Of a DNA stretch of 64,000 nt, positions 9,170-17,877 are shown piece after piece. The stretch is taken from positions 186,001 through 250,000 of the forward strand of contig NZ_JAQYUS010000004.1 of NCBI RefSeq assembly GCF_030686865.1, read 5' to 3'. Origin of the DNA: Kaistella sp. SH40-3 (lineage in GTDB: Bacteria; Bacteroidota; Bacteroidia; Flavobacteriales; Weeksellaceae). The notes beneath the pieces are model-generated. The model had not been told where the DNA came from. It was given only the letters and a program-made list of their open reading frames with translations, and made no database searches. Within the stretch, counting starts at the first letter, position 1. Every line of letters begins with the position of its first letter. A program made the translations under genes and the position numbers.

Positions 9170-9274
9170 AATATAAGGTTTTAATGTATTCTAATAGTGT
9201 CAAAAATGATTCCAAGATACCTTAATACGCATTTAATTTAGACATAACCATCTTTCAATTCAGATAGAAAAATC

Positions 9275-9282
9275 TATATTTG
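9275..9282 (+). promoter_or_regulatory. -7 promoter element of the cobalamin riboswitch transcript
   Basis: TATATTTG ends eight bases before the first base of riboswitch stem P1, so transcription would begin almost exactly at the aptamer. Confidence 0.65.
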
Positions 9283-9289
9283 CAGTTAT

Positions 9290-9381
9290 AATTTCAATAA
9301 TAAAGGTGAATCGTGTGCAAATCACGAACTGTCGCGCAACTGTAATCCACTCCAGGAAAGTCAGATCCCTCTATTGAAATT
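9290..9381 (+). ncRNA. Cobalamin (B12) riboswitch, short form
   Basis: The conserved B12-box-like core CGCAACTGTAA lies at 9334-9344 and is followed by the consensus-like AGTCAGATCCC. Closing stem P1 is a perfect 10-bp pair (9290-9299 with 9372-9381). The gene 95 bases downstream is an acyl-CoA thioesterase rather than a B12 transporter or B12-dependent enzyme. The 3' arm of P1 can alternatively pair with 9445-9452 or 9467-9473, just before the start codon, suggesting a switch that controls translation or transcript extension. The aptamer call rests on motif recall, not on a covariance search. Confidence 0.8.
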
Positions 9382-9476
9382 CTAAAATGCTTTCGCGATC
9401 TGAAGCAGAAAATTCAATTGACAATGCTGTTAATTTTTCTGTTCATTTCAATTATTAATGTTTTAATTCAATAACA

Positions 9477-9887
9477 ATGAACTACGAAGAAAAAATCAAA
9501 AATTCAGAAACCCACGTTTTCAAAGTCGTTTTCCCGAATATTACCAATCATCATAATACAATGTTTGGTGGAACCGTGATGGAAATGATGGATGAAGTCG
9601 CTTTTATGACTGCGACGAGGTTTGCCAGAAAATCATTTGTGACCGTAAGTTGTGACCGTATTGATTTCAAAAAACCTATTCCTGCAGATACATTGGTTGA
9701 ATTAATTGGTCGGGTAAAATATGTCGGAAACTCCAGTTTAAAAGTGAGTGTAGAAGTTTATGTTGAACAGATGTACGATGAAATAAGAGAAAAAGCAGTC
9801 GCCGGTGATTTTACTTTGGTTGCGATTGGCGCTGATAAAAAACCAATTAAAATATTTGAAAGAGAAGAAACGATCAAAGAACTATAA
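9477..9887 (+). CDS. Acyl-CoA thioesterase, hotdog fold (YciA/ACOT-like)
   Basis: A 136-residue hotdog-domain protein. NHHNTMFGGTVMEMMDEVAF matches the acyl-CoA hydrolase signature in which an Asn and an Asp/Glu support thioester hydrolysis; VTVSCDRIDFKKPIPADTLV is the second conserved block. It is cytosolic, probably a hexamer as in related enzymes. It is the first gene after the cobalamin riboswitch, an unusual pairing, and is followed by its own terminator, so the switch appears to control this gene only. Confidence 0.85.
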   Translation: MNYEEKIKNSETHVFKVVFPNITNHHNTMFGGTVMEMMDEVAFMTATRFARKSFVTVSCDRIDFKKPIPADTLVELIGRVKYVGNSSLKVSVEVYVEQMYDEIREKAVAGDFTLVAIGADKKPIKIFEREETIKEL

Positions 9888-9892
9888 ATTAG

Positions 9893-9927
9893 AAGCCGTC
9901 TCATAAATTAGTGAAACGGCTTTTTTT
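9893..9927 (+). terminator. Intrinsic terminator of the thioesterase gene
   Basis: 7-bp stem AAGCCGT/ACGGCTT (9893-9899 and 9916-9922), extended inward by TCA/TGA after one mismatch, ending in a run of seven T. Confidence 0.8.
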
Positions 9928-10008
9928 ATGATTTTTTAAAAATTCAAGAATGGTCATGTCTATCAAAACCTCGGAGGCTCAATTTAAGTTTTGAGCCATT
10001 AACTATTT

Positions 10009-10242
10009 TTATAAATCGTCATCAAGCATTCTGTTTTTATTATTTTCCCATTCATCTTCATATGCCTTTTCTTGATTTTTCCACGCTTCCGGTGGAACTG
10101 CATTTTCCGCGTGCTTTTTAGGATGACTATTGCTAATTAATTTTTCTTCAACTGAATGATTCTCCAGATTAATAATCTCTTCTTTCTTATTATCCAAAGA
10201 CAATTCGTCGTTTCCCTTTGGAGTATTAGTTTTATTATTCAT
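10009..10242 (-). CDS. Small hydrophilic hypothetical protein
   Basis: A 77-residue charged protein rich in Asn, Glu and Lys, with no hydrophobic segment. The C-terminal half, with PPEAWKNQEKAYEDEWEN, looks better conserved in style than the low-complexity N-terminus. No recognised domain. It lies alone between the thioesterase terminator and the divergent ftsK promoter. It may be a disordered stress or cell-envelope accessory protein, but nothing in the sequence proves that. Confidence 0.5.
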   Translation of the reverse strand: MNNKTNTPKGNDELSLDNKKEEIINLENHSVEEKLISNSHPKKHAENAVPPEAWKNQEKAYEDEWENNKNRMLDDDL

Positions 10243-10423
10243 GATACTTTAATTAAAAGGTTATTGGAGAAGTTGCTTCAAAAATTATTCCGAAAAACCT
10301 GATTTATTTTTATGAATTAGAAGTTATTCAGACCTAAAAAAATTATCATAATTTCCCATTTCTTATCTTTTAAAAACAAAAATAATTCTTAACAATTCAG
10401 AAAAATTTCTTAATTATTATTAT

Positions 10424-10431
10424 TAAATTTG
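10424..10431 (+). promoter_or_regulatory. -7 promoter element of ftsK
   Basis: TAAATTTG, 14 bases before the ftsK ATG, implying a very short leader. Confidence 0.55.
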
Positions 10432-10445
10432 CCTCGATTGATATT

Positions 10446-12899
10446 ATGGAAAAAAACGTTAAAAAAACCACGCCTAAAACGGCTGAACAAAATAGAACAC
10501 TTTCTAAACCGCGCATATTTTTCGGAATTTTATTTCTAGTATTTTCGCTAGTTGCAACCCTTTCATTCATTTCCTATTTAATGAATTGGAAAGCAGATCA
10601 AAGCCAAGCAGGAACCATGCTCGATAAAACGATTCAATCATCAAATATCTTTGGGAAAATTGGTGATTGGTTGGGGAATATTTTCATTTTTGAAAGTATT
10701 GGAATTGCGGCGTTTCTTGTTGCTTTTCTCTTTTTCGTTTTGGGAATGATGATTCTGAAAAAAAATTATTTCAAACCTTGGAAAACCATCGGGCATTCTT
10801 TATTTTTCATATGCTGGTTGCCGATTTTAATGGGCGCGGTAACCCAAGGCCAAGGTGTTTTGAGTGGTGTTTACGGTTTTCAAATTATGGATTTTTTAAA
10901 TTCTGTTATTGGAACTGCTGGACTTTGGATGGTGATTTTAGTTAGTATTGGTCTTTATTTTATTTTGGAATTTAATCTTCGTCCAAGCAGCATTAAATCA
11001 AAACTGAGCGATTTAAATGATAATACGATTGGTCGTGTTAAAGGCATGATGCCGCGTTCAGAAGAAAATTTCGAAGCAGATGAAGAACTGGAAGAAATTA
11101 TTAATGAAAATGAGCAAAACATTACGGTTACTGAAGTAAATACAGTGCAGCAAAAGCCAAAAGAAGTTGTCATTAATACTGACATTGAACCCATTAAAAC
11201 TCCGAATCAAACTTCATTTAATCAAGACGAACAAAAAACAACAGTAAACTTAAGTCCTATTACTTCTGTTGAGGAGACCCCAATTTTGCCGAAAAATGAT
11301 GATATTGATTTTAAAGTTGAAGTTGCAAAAACCATTGACATTGTTGATGAAAGCGATCGTAAATCTCAGGAATTAGTTGATAAGCACGGATATTACGATC
11401 ATAAATTAGAACTCGGTAAATTTCAAATGCCGCCTATCGATTTATTGCGTGATTACGGTAATGAGGAAATCTCCATTAATAAAGATGAATTAGAAGAAAA
11501 CAAAAATAAAATTGTAGGTTTATTAAAAAACTTTAATGTCGGTATTTCCGAAATTAAAGCGACCATTGGACCAACTGTTACTTTATACGAAATCGTTCCC
11601 GAAGCGGGAATTCGTGTTGCTTCGATTAAGAAATTACAGGATGACATTGCTCTGAATCTTTCTGCTTTAGGAATTAGAATTATCGCTCCAATGCCCGGCA
11701 AAGGAACGATTGGAATTGAAGTTCCAAGAAAAAACCCGTCGATGGTTTCGATGAGAAGCGTTATTGCTTCTCAGAAGTTCCAAAATTCAGATATGGATTT
11801 ACCAGTTGTTTTTGGTAAAACAATTTCCAATGAAATCTTCATGGCCGATTTAGCAAAAATGCCTCACTTATTGATGGCAGGTGCAACCGGTCAAGGAAAA
11901 TCTGTTGGGATTAATGCAATTTTAACTTCACTCCTTTATAAAAAACATCCGAGCGAATTGAAATTCGTGATGGTTGATCCGAAAAAAGTTGAACTTTCAC
12001 TTTATTCAAAAATTGAAAGACACTATTTAGCAAAACTTCCGGATGGTGAAGATGCGATTATTACAGATACGCACAAAGTAATTAATACGTTGAACTCGCT
12101 TTGTATCGAAATGGATCAGCGTTATGACCTTTTGAAAAATGCGTTCTGTAAAAACATTAAAGAATACAACAAGAAATTCTCTGAACGTAAATTAAATCCA
12201 GAAAACGGACACCGTTATTTACCTTACATCGTTTTGGTGGTCGATGAGTTCGCCGATTTAATTATGACGGCAGGAAAAGAAGTTGAACTTCCGATCGCCA
12301 GATTAGCACAGTTAGCCAGAGCAGTAGGTATTCACTTAATCGTTGCAACACAAAGACCTTCAGTAAATGTAATTACGGGTATGATTAAAGCAAACTTCCC
12401 GGCAAGAGCAGCCTTCCGTGTAATTTCAAGTGTAGATTCCCGTACAATTTTAGATTCTCCAGGAGCGGATCAACTAATTGGAAAAGGTGATATGCTTTAC
12501 TTTAATGGAAATGAAATTATGCGTTTGCAATGTGCTTTTGTTGACACTCCAGAAGTAGAAAAAGTGGCGGAATACATTGGTGAACAAAAAGGATATGCAA
12601 GCGCTTACATGCTTCCTGAGTATTCTACCGAAGAAAACACTTCTACAGTTGGTGCTTTTGATCCGAACGAAAAAGATGTTCTTTTCGAAGATGCAGCGAG
12701 AATATTAGTTTCCACGCAACAAGGTTCAACCTCAATGTTACAAAGACAATTGAAATTAGGATATAACCGTGCCGGCAGAATTATGGATCAGTTAGAAGCC
12801 AGTGGCGTTGTAGGCGGCTTCAATGGAGCAAAAGCGAGAGAAGTATTGATCAGTGACTTAAATTCTTTGGAACAGTTTTTGGAAGAATTGCGAAAGTAA
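10446..12899 (+). CDS. ftsK: DNA translocase FtsK
   Basis: An 817-residue septal DNA translocase that pumps chromosomal DNA during division. Four hydrophobic segments lie in the first 180 residues, followed by a Gln/Glu-rich linker (about 190-330). The RecA-like motor has Walker A GATGQGKSV and Walker B LVVDEFADL, and a C-terminal winged-helix gamma domain carries RQLKLGYNRAGRIMDQLE. The linker is much shorter than in E. coli FtsK (1329 residues), as in SpoIIIE. A LolA-like gene follows 61 bases downstream, the same ftsK-lolA order seen in Escherichia coli. Confidence 0.95.
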   Translation: MEKNVKKTTPKTAEQNRTLSKPRIFFGILFLVFSLVATLSFISYLMNWKADQSQAGTMLDKTIQSSNIFGKIGDWLGNIFIFESIGIAAFLVAFLFFVLGMMILKKNYFKPWKTIGHSLFFICWLPILMGAVTQGQGVLSGVYGFQIMDFLNSVIGTAGLWMVILVSIGLYFILEFNLRPSSIKSKLSDLNDNTIGRVKGMMPRSEENFEADEELEEIINENEQNITVTEVNTVQQKPKEVVINTDIEPIKTPNQTSFNQDEQKTTVNLSPITSVEETPILPKNDDIDFKVEVAKTIDIVDESDRKSQELVDKHGYYDHKLELGKFQMPPIDLLRDYGNEEISINKDELEENKNKIVGLLKNFNVGISEIKATIGPTVTLYEIVPEAGIRVASIKKLQDDIALNLSALGIRIIAPMPGKGTIGIEVPRKNPSMVSMRSVIASQKFQNSDMDLPVVFGKTISNEIFMADLAKMPHLLMAGATGQGKSVGINAILTSLLYKKHPSELKFVMVDPKKVELSLYSKIERHYLAKLPDGEDAIITDTHKVINTLNSLCIEMDQRYDLLKNAFCKNIKEYNKKFSERKLNPENGHRYLPYIVLVVDEFADLIMTAGKEVELPIARLAQLARAVGIHLIVATQRPSVNVITGMIKANFPARAAFRVISSVDSRTILDSPGADQLIGKGDMLYFNGNEIMRLQCAFVDTPEVEKVAEYIGEQKGYASAYMLPEYSTEENTSTVGAFDPNEKDVLFEDAARILVSTQQGSTSMLQRQLKLGYNRAGRIMDQLEASGVVGGFNGAKAREVLISDLNSLEQFLEELRK

Positions 12900-12960
12900 T
12901 TTGAATTTAAACATCAGTTTAACTTTAAATTAAATTATTCATCCAAAAAATTAAAAAAGA

Positions 12961-13608
12961 ATGATAGCGATATTGAAAAAAATCTCCTTAGGAATGATGG
13001 TTGTTGCGACTACTGCAAGTTTTTCTGCCCAGAAAATCGATGCGAAGGCAAAGACCATATTAGATGCCGTTGCAACCAATTATAAAAGTAAAGACAACGT
13101 TTATTTTAAATTTGTCTACGGAACTGGAACAGGTAAAAAGGTAACCAAGACCGAACCTGGAATTTTTTATTCTGCGAAAGACCTTTATAAATTAAAAATA
13201 ATGGGTACAGAGCAAATCTTCGACGGAAATAAAATTTACAATATTTCTGCAGAAGACCAGGAAATTACCGTTGCAAAACCAACTGGAAGCGAACAAATGT
13301 TCTCTCCTCTTACTTATATTGAGCAATACAAAAAAGGATATAACGTAAAATATGTCGGAAAGTTGAATGTAAATGGAGTCAATTCTGATTATATAAAATT
13401 AACTCCTGTTAAGAATAATGGCATTAAAGAAGTGAATCTTTTTGTAAATGCAGCGAAAAAACAGATTGTAAAAATTGAACAGTTTTCAAATGACAATGCT
13501 GTTTCTGTGATTGCAATCAATGATTATAAGGAGAATCAGAAGTTGAGCAGCACCATGTTCACCTTCGATAAAGACCAATATAAAAACTATTTTGTTACCG
13601 AACTTTAG
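12961..13608 (+). CDS. LolA-like outer membrane lipoprotein carrier protein
   Basis: A 215-residue exported protein with signal peptide (MIAILKKISLGMMVVATTASFSAQ) and a LolA/LolB-fold domain. The repeated antiparallel strands and hydrophobic pattern fit LolA, which ferries lipoproteins across the periplasm. Position directly after ftsK supports the assignment. It ends at a strong terminator, so it shares a transcript with ftsK at most. Whether it is the sole lipoprotein chaperone is unclear, since a second LolA-like gene lies at 42548. Confidence 0.75.
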   Translation: MIAILKKISLGMMVVATTASFSAQKIDAKAKTILDAVATNYKSKDNVYFKFVYGTGTGKKVTKTEPGIFYSAKDLYKLKIMGTEQIFDGNKIYNISAEDQEITVAKPTGSEQMFSPLTYIEQYKKGYNVKYVGKLNVNGVNSDYIKLTPVKNNGIKEVNLFVNAAKKQIVKIEQFSNDNAVSVIAINDYKENQKLSSTMFTFDKDQYKNYFVTEL

Positions 13609-13630
13609 AACTCAATAATTCACGATAAAT

Positions 13631-13667
13631 AAGTCACAAAGGAAAATTATTCTTTTGTGACTTTTTT
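13631..13667 (+). terminator. Intrinsic terminator of the LolA-like gene
   Basis: Perfect 10-bp stem AAGTCACAAA/TTTGTGACTT (13631-13640 and 13654-13663) followed by T residues. Confidence 0.85.
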
Positions 13668-13669
13668 GG

Positions 13670-13677
13670 TAAATTTG
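13670..13677 (+). promoter_or_regulatory. -7 element abutting the LptF/LptG start codon
   Basis: TAAATTTG ends four bases before the ATG at 13682. A start site at the usual distance would fall on or next to the start codon, implying a leaderless message. Confidence 0.45.
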
Positions 13678-13681
13678 AACC

Positions 13682-15136
13682 ATGATAAAAAAACTCGACG
13701 GTTACGTCATTAAAACTTTTTTCGGCCCGTTTCTTTTCATATTCAGTGTGTTGTTTTTCATTTTTGTGGTGAACATCATTTGGATTAGATTGGCGCAGTT
13801 TACTGGGAAAGGTTTGAGTTATTGGGAGATTTTGAAATTACTCTCTTATCTTTCTGCGATCGTAGTACAATTGGTTTTACCGTTGACGATTTTACTTTCC
13901 GCAATCATGACTTTTGGTGATTTTGGGGAACGCTACGAACTGGCTGCCATGAAAGCCGCCGGGATTTCGCTTACCAGAATCATGCTGCCGTTATTTGTTA
14001 CTACCCTATTCTTCTCGGCTTTCTTGTTTGTTTTTTCCAATAATGTCGTCCCAGATTTTCAGCGGAAGGCGAAGAATATGCTCTACAATATCGCAGCAAC
14101 GAAACCCGCACTTAACTTTACACCCGGACAATTTATTCAGCAATTGCCCGGATATAGTGTGAAATTTGATAAGATTACAGGCGAAAATGGAGAGAATTTA
14201 ACGGGAGTTTTCATTCATAAAATGGCTACTTCCTTTGAAGATCAACAATCTATTGTTGCAGAAAAAGGGAAATTCGTTCCAGCGGCTAATCCGAATTATT
14301 TAAAACTGGTTTTATTTAATGGTCATATTTATGAAGATCAGTTGAATAATGTTGATTACAACGTGCGTTTAAAACAACCTGATCAGGCGATTAAATTTGA
14401 TACTTTGGTTTCTCATTTTAATATCTCAGAAATTATTGATAAAGCCATTGAAGCAGAAAAAATTACCGATGATTACTCTTTTCAAAATGTGATAGAACTC
14501 AATTCAACCATCAAGGATACGAAAAAGAGCAACAATGATATTATGAAGAATGTGACCTACGAATTGGTGAGCCAAACCAACAGTTACGTTACTTATGTCG
14601 ATCAGTCAAAAGCAAAATCGAAGGTTGTTGCACCTGCAAAAATAGATACGGTTAAAATAGAAAAGAAGCAGGATATGCTGTTTTCCGCATATAATAAATT
14701 AGAAAACATCAAACAATCTACGCTTGGGAAAAATGCACAAATTAAAGATATGCATGCTTATTTTGCACGGGTCGTAATGCATCAGCAAAGAATATTTTCT
14801 TATTCTGTGACCTGCATTATTTTCTTTTTAATTGGCTCAAGTTTAGGATCGATTATCAGGAAAGGAGGTTTGGGTTTACCCGTTGTAATTGCAATTGTGG
14901 TTTTCATTCTCTTCTATGTTTTAAATCTTACAGCAGAAAATATTGCGTGGGCGGGAAATATGGATCCTTATTTGGCGGCTTGGTTGCCCAATATTATTCT
15001 ATTCCCGTTCGGTGTTTGGTTAACGTATAAAGCATTAACGGATTCGCAACTCTTCGATATAGAAAAATACAAATCTATGTTTAAACCGCTGATTAATTTG
15101 TTTTCAAAAAACAAAGAACACGAACGATACCGATAA
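13682..15136 (+). CDS. LptF/LptG family lipopolysaccharide export permease
   Basis: Inner membrane subunit of the LPS export ABC transporter (YjgP/YjgQ family). Of 484 residues, three hydrophobic segments lie in the first 125 and three near the C-terminus (about 365-450). A large periplasmic beta-jellyroll-like region sits between them, extended by a low-complexity stretch (about 255-345) lacking in E. coli LptF/G (about 360 residues). The family feature FGDFGERYELAAMKAAGISL, the coupling helix that contacts the ATPase, is clear. A single LptF/G copy cannot be told apart as F or G from sequence alone. Confidence 0.88.
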   Translation: MIKKLDGYVIKTFFGPFLFIFSVLFFIFVVNIIWIRLAQFTGKGLSYWEILKLLSYLSAIVVQLVLPLTILLSAIMTFGDFGERYELAAMKAAGISLTRIMLPLFVTTLFFSAFLFVFSNNVVPDFQRKAKNMLYNIAATKPALNFTPGQFIQQLPGYSVKFDKITGENGENLTGVFIHKMATSFEDQQSIVAEKGKFVPAANPNYLKLVLFNGHIYEDQLNNVDYNVRLKQPDQAIKFDTLVSHFNISEIIDKAIEAEKITDDYSFQNVIELNSTIKDTKKSNNDIMKNVTYELVSQTNSYVTYVDQSKAKSKVVAPAKIDTVKIEKKQDMLFSAYNKLENIKQSTLGKNAQIKDMHAYFARVVMHQQRIFSYSVTCIIFFLIGSSLGSIIRKGGLGLPVVIAIVVFILFYVLNLTAENIAWAGNMDPYLAAWLPNIILFPFGVWLTYKALTDSQLFDIEKYKSMFKPLINLFSKNKEHERYR

Positions 15137-15163
15137 TCAGGTTTTCAATATTATTTAAAAATT

Positions 15164-15188
15164 AAAGGATGGTTTTTTCCATCCTTTT
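15164..15188. terminator. Bidirectional terminator between convergent genes
   Basis: Perfect 9-bp stem AAAGGATGG/CCATCCTTT around a six-T loop, between the LptF/G gene and the convergent delta-prime gene. Confidence 0.8.
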
Positions 15189-15234
15189 GCATTTGATAAA
15201 ACTGCTCAGATCATTGAATAAAAAACTAATCAAT

Positions 15235-16353
15235 CTACGGCTTTTTGTGAAGGTATCGTGAAAGTTTAATTCCCAAATCCGTCCAGATAATTTTCGTATT
15301 TCCGTTTCGTTCTAAATGATAATCAGCATTTGAAATTTCTTCTAAAATCGCTTCTATATTGGCACCATGAATAAATTTAGAAAAACTATCCCATTTAAAA
15401 CTGCCTGATTCTATCTTTTTATAAACCAAACTTTCGTTCCCATAATTTTGAAGCAAAGCCAGACGAAACATTTCTGCGCAATATTCTAAAAAATTCAACT
15501 GCTTTTCTTTGTTCCAAGTTGCAATTCTTCTTCCCCAAAGAACGATATTCTTTAGAAATTCCGGTTTCTTCTTTACTTGGAAAGCCTCCCGAACCCACAT
15601 GATAAACTGCTCTTCAAATTCAGAATCCATATTTTCAGATTGCAGTAATTTCTTTGCAGTATTCCAATTTCCCTGGGCTTGAAAAATAATTTTATTTTGA
15701 TTATCAGAACTGATTTGCTTATTATTCATTAAGAATTGAGACAAATCATCTTCTTTAATTCTGGGTATTTCTACGATTTGTGTTCGGGAAAGAATCGTAG
15801 GAAGCATGAAATCGATATTGGAAGCGGTAAGAATGATGTACGTGTTTTTTGGTGGCTCTTCTAAAAATTTTAGAAACTTGTTGGCAGCATCGGAATTCAT
15901 TTTATCTGCTTGCCAAACGATGAGGATTTTACTGCCGCCTTCAAAACTTTTTAATGCAAATTTTTTGTTGATTTCATCGATTTCTTCAACATAAATGCTG
16001 AGTTGTTTATTTTCTGATTCTAGAATTGCGCTCCAATCTTCGTTATTTGAATAAGGATTCTCCAACATCATCGTGCGGAATTCGTCGAAGAAAAGCGAAC
16101 TTAATGCAGTTCGATTAACTTTAAAAACGGGAAAACTAAAATGCAAATCGAGGTGATTAAGACTATCAACTTTAGCGGAAGAATGTTCATTTTCCTTTCG
16201 TAAAATCTCCTTTGCAAATGCCATCGCCAAAGGAAGTGTTCCGTAACCGTCTTTCCCCACAAATAACTGTGCATGACTTACACGATTGCTTTTAATACTA
16301 TCTTTAAGCAGATTTTTCAGTTCCTCGTGTCCTACAATTTGTTCCCAATTCAT
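15235..16353 (-). CDS. DNA polymerase III delta-prime-like clamp loader subunit
   Basis: A 372-residue AAA+ fold protein. The P-loop position reads GKDGYGTL instead of the canonical GxxGxGK(S/T), so it likely does not bind ATP, as is known for E. coli delta-prime. LKFLEEPPKNTYIILTAS and ILSRTQIVEIP match the clamp-loader family; the usual SRC arginine-finger motif appears as SRT. It would form part of the DnaX complex that loads the sliding clamp. A -7 box (TATCTTTG, 16358-16365) ends four bases before the ATG. Confidence 0.82.
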   Translation of the reverse strand: MNWEQIVGHEELKNLLKDSIKSNRVSHAQLFVGKDGYGTLPLAMAFAKEILRKENEHSSAKVDSLNHLDLHFSFPVFKVNRTALSSLFFDEFRTMMLENPYSNNEDWSAILESENKQLSIYVEEIDEINKKFALKSFEGGSKILIVWQADKMNSDAANKFLKFLEEPPKNTYIILTASNIDFMLPTILSRTQIVEIPRIKEDDLSQFLMNNKQISSDNQNKIIFQAQGNWNTAKKLLQSENMDSEFEEQFIMWVREAFQVKKKPEFLKNIVLWGRRIATWNKEKQLNFLEYCAEMFRLALLQNYGNESLVYKKIESGSFKWDSFSKFIHGANIEAILEEISNADYHLERNGNTKIIWTDLGIKLSRYLHKKP

Positions 16354-16357
16354 GTTT

Positions 16358-16365
16358 CAAAGATA
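16358..16365 (-). promoter_or_regulatory. -7 element abutting the delta-prime start codon
   Basis: TATCTTTG on the minus strand with four bases between its last base and the ATG, again suggesting a leaderless transcript. Confidence 0.45.
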
Positions 16366-16599
16366 AATATTTTTGAGCGATGATGCAGTTGAATTTCTAT
16401 TGAAAAAATAATGATTATTAAATAAACGGCAGAACACTAATTTTATAAATTATTTAATACAGATAAACAGTTTTAAATATAATTTTAATAAAATTTGACG
16501 AAAAATATTCGTTTGATAAGCTTAACAAACTTTAACCAAAGTTACTTTCATAGTTCAGTATTATTTAAGATATTTGCGCATTATTTTTAAAAATAGAGA

Positions 16600-17874
16600 A
16601 TGAAAAGATTTTTTGTATTACCAATGATTGCCGCAGGTTTTTTCCTGAACGCACAAACAATTGGTAATTCTCCATATGCTGCCTTTGGAATCGGTGATGT
16701 TAAGTACGATAATACAACTGATATCAGTTCAATGGGTGGCGTTTCTACTGCATACATCTGGGACTTTAACAACAATTTTAATTTCAATAACCCGGCAGCC
16801 AATAAGAATTTAGAGTTGACAACTGTAAAAGTTGAGGTAAGTAACGAAAACAATTTCTTTAAATCGAATTACGATAATATGAGTGTAACTAAGCATTCCT
16901 CTTATTTATCTAATATTTCGATTGCTTTCCCACTTTCAAACAAGGTTAAATTTGGACTGGGTTACCAACCTTACAGTTCAAAAAAATACAGTGTTTTGAC
17001 AAAAGAGGTTGTGGAAGGTGGTAATACTCAAGCGAGCCTGAACCGCGGAGACGGAAATGTAAATACCGTACAAGCTGGTATATCTTATCAGTTTACACCA
17101 GAATTTGCCTTAGGTCTACGATCTAATTTCTACTTTGGAAACTTGTACGATATTAATGAATTGACTTTTTCTGATGCTGAATTAATCAACGGTTATGAAA
17201 CCAAAAATAAAGTAAAAACTTTCAATTTTACTTTGGGAACTGCTTATCAGAAAAAATTACAAAAAGATAGAAAGTTAACTTTAGGTGCAACTTATACCTT
17301 CGGGAATACCGGTCAAATGGAAACCCGATATATTAACAGCACTTATTTCTACACGGCTGGAGAAACCAAGAATAATGAAAGTATTATCGACGAAAAATAC
17401 AGCGAAGATAAAAACTTGATTCCAATGGAGTTCTCTTTGGGGGCAGGTTACGGTAAAGATGCGAAATGGTTTGTAGGAACGCAGTTGGATTATAAAAAAG
17501 GAGAAACGATTCAATTCTTAGGAAAACCTTTTGTAAATAACGACGCTTATAAAATTTCTGCCGGAGGATGGTATTTGCCAAACTACAATAACTTTAGAAA
17601 TTACTTTTCTCGTGTAACCTACCGATATGGTGCATATTACGAAAAAGGAAACTTATCATTTAACGGAACAAATGTTAATCAATTTGCGATTACGGGTGGA
17701 ATGACGTTGCCTTTTGAAAACAAAAGTGCAAGCAGAATGAGTGGAATCGATGTTGGTATTGAACTAGGAAAAAGAGGAACACTGGATAATAATTTGATTC
17801 GTCAAAACTTTGTTAACTTGAAAATAGGAATTAATTTTGCAGACAAGTGGTTTAACAAACGACTTTATGATTAA
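16600..17874 (+). CDS. Outer membrane beta-barrel protein (FadL/OmpP1-like)
   Basis: A 424-residue exported protein with signal peptide ending at FFLNAQ. Alternating hydrophobic strands, frequent aromatic residues and repeated GLGYQPYSSKKY and AGISYQFTPEFALGLRSNFYFG-type stretches indicate a beta barrel. An N-terminal YAAFGIGD motif followed by NNPA resembles FadL/OmpP1-type transporters of hydrophobic compounds. It is followed after three bases by lptC, so the two are co-transcribed. That link suggests a role in envelope assembly or lipid traffic, but the ligand is unknown. Confidence 0.7.
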   Translation: MKRFFVLPMIAAGFFLNAQTIGNSPYAAFGIGDVKYDNTTDISSMGGVSTAYIWDFNNNFNFNNPAANKNLELTTVKVEVSNENNFFKSNYDNMSVTKHSSYLSNISIAFPLSNKVKFGLGYQPYSSKKYSVLTKEVVEGGNTQASLNRGDGNVNTVQAGISYQFTPEFALGLRSNFYFGNLYDINELTFSDAELINGYETKNKVKTFNFTLGTAYQKKLQKDRKLTLGATYTFGNTGQMETRYINSTYFYTAGETKNNESIIDEKYSEDKNLIPMEFSLGAGYGKDAKWFVGTQLDYKKGETIQFLGKPFVNNDAYKISAGGWYLPNYNNFRNYFSRVTYRYGAYYEKGNLSFNGTNVNQFAITGGMTLPFENKSASRMSGIDVGIELGKRGTLDNNLIRQNFVNLKIGINFADKWFNKRLYD

Positions 17875-17877
17875 AAA

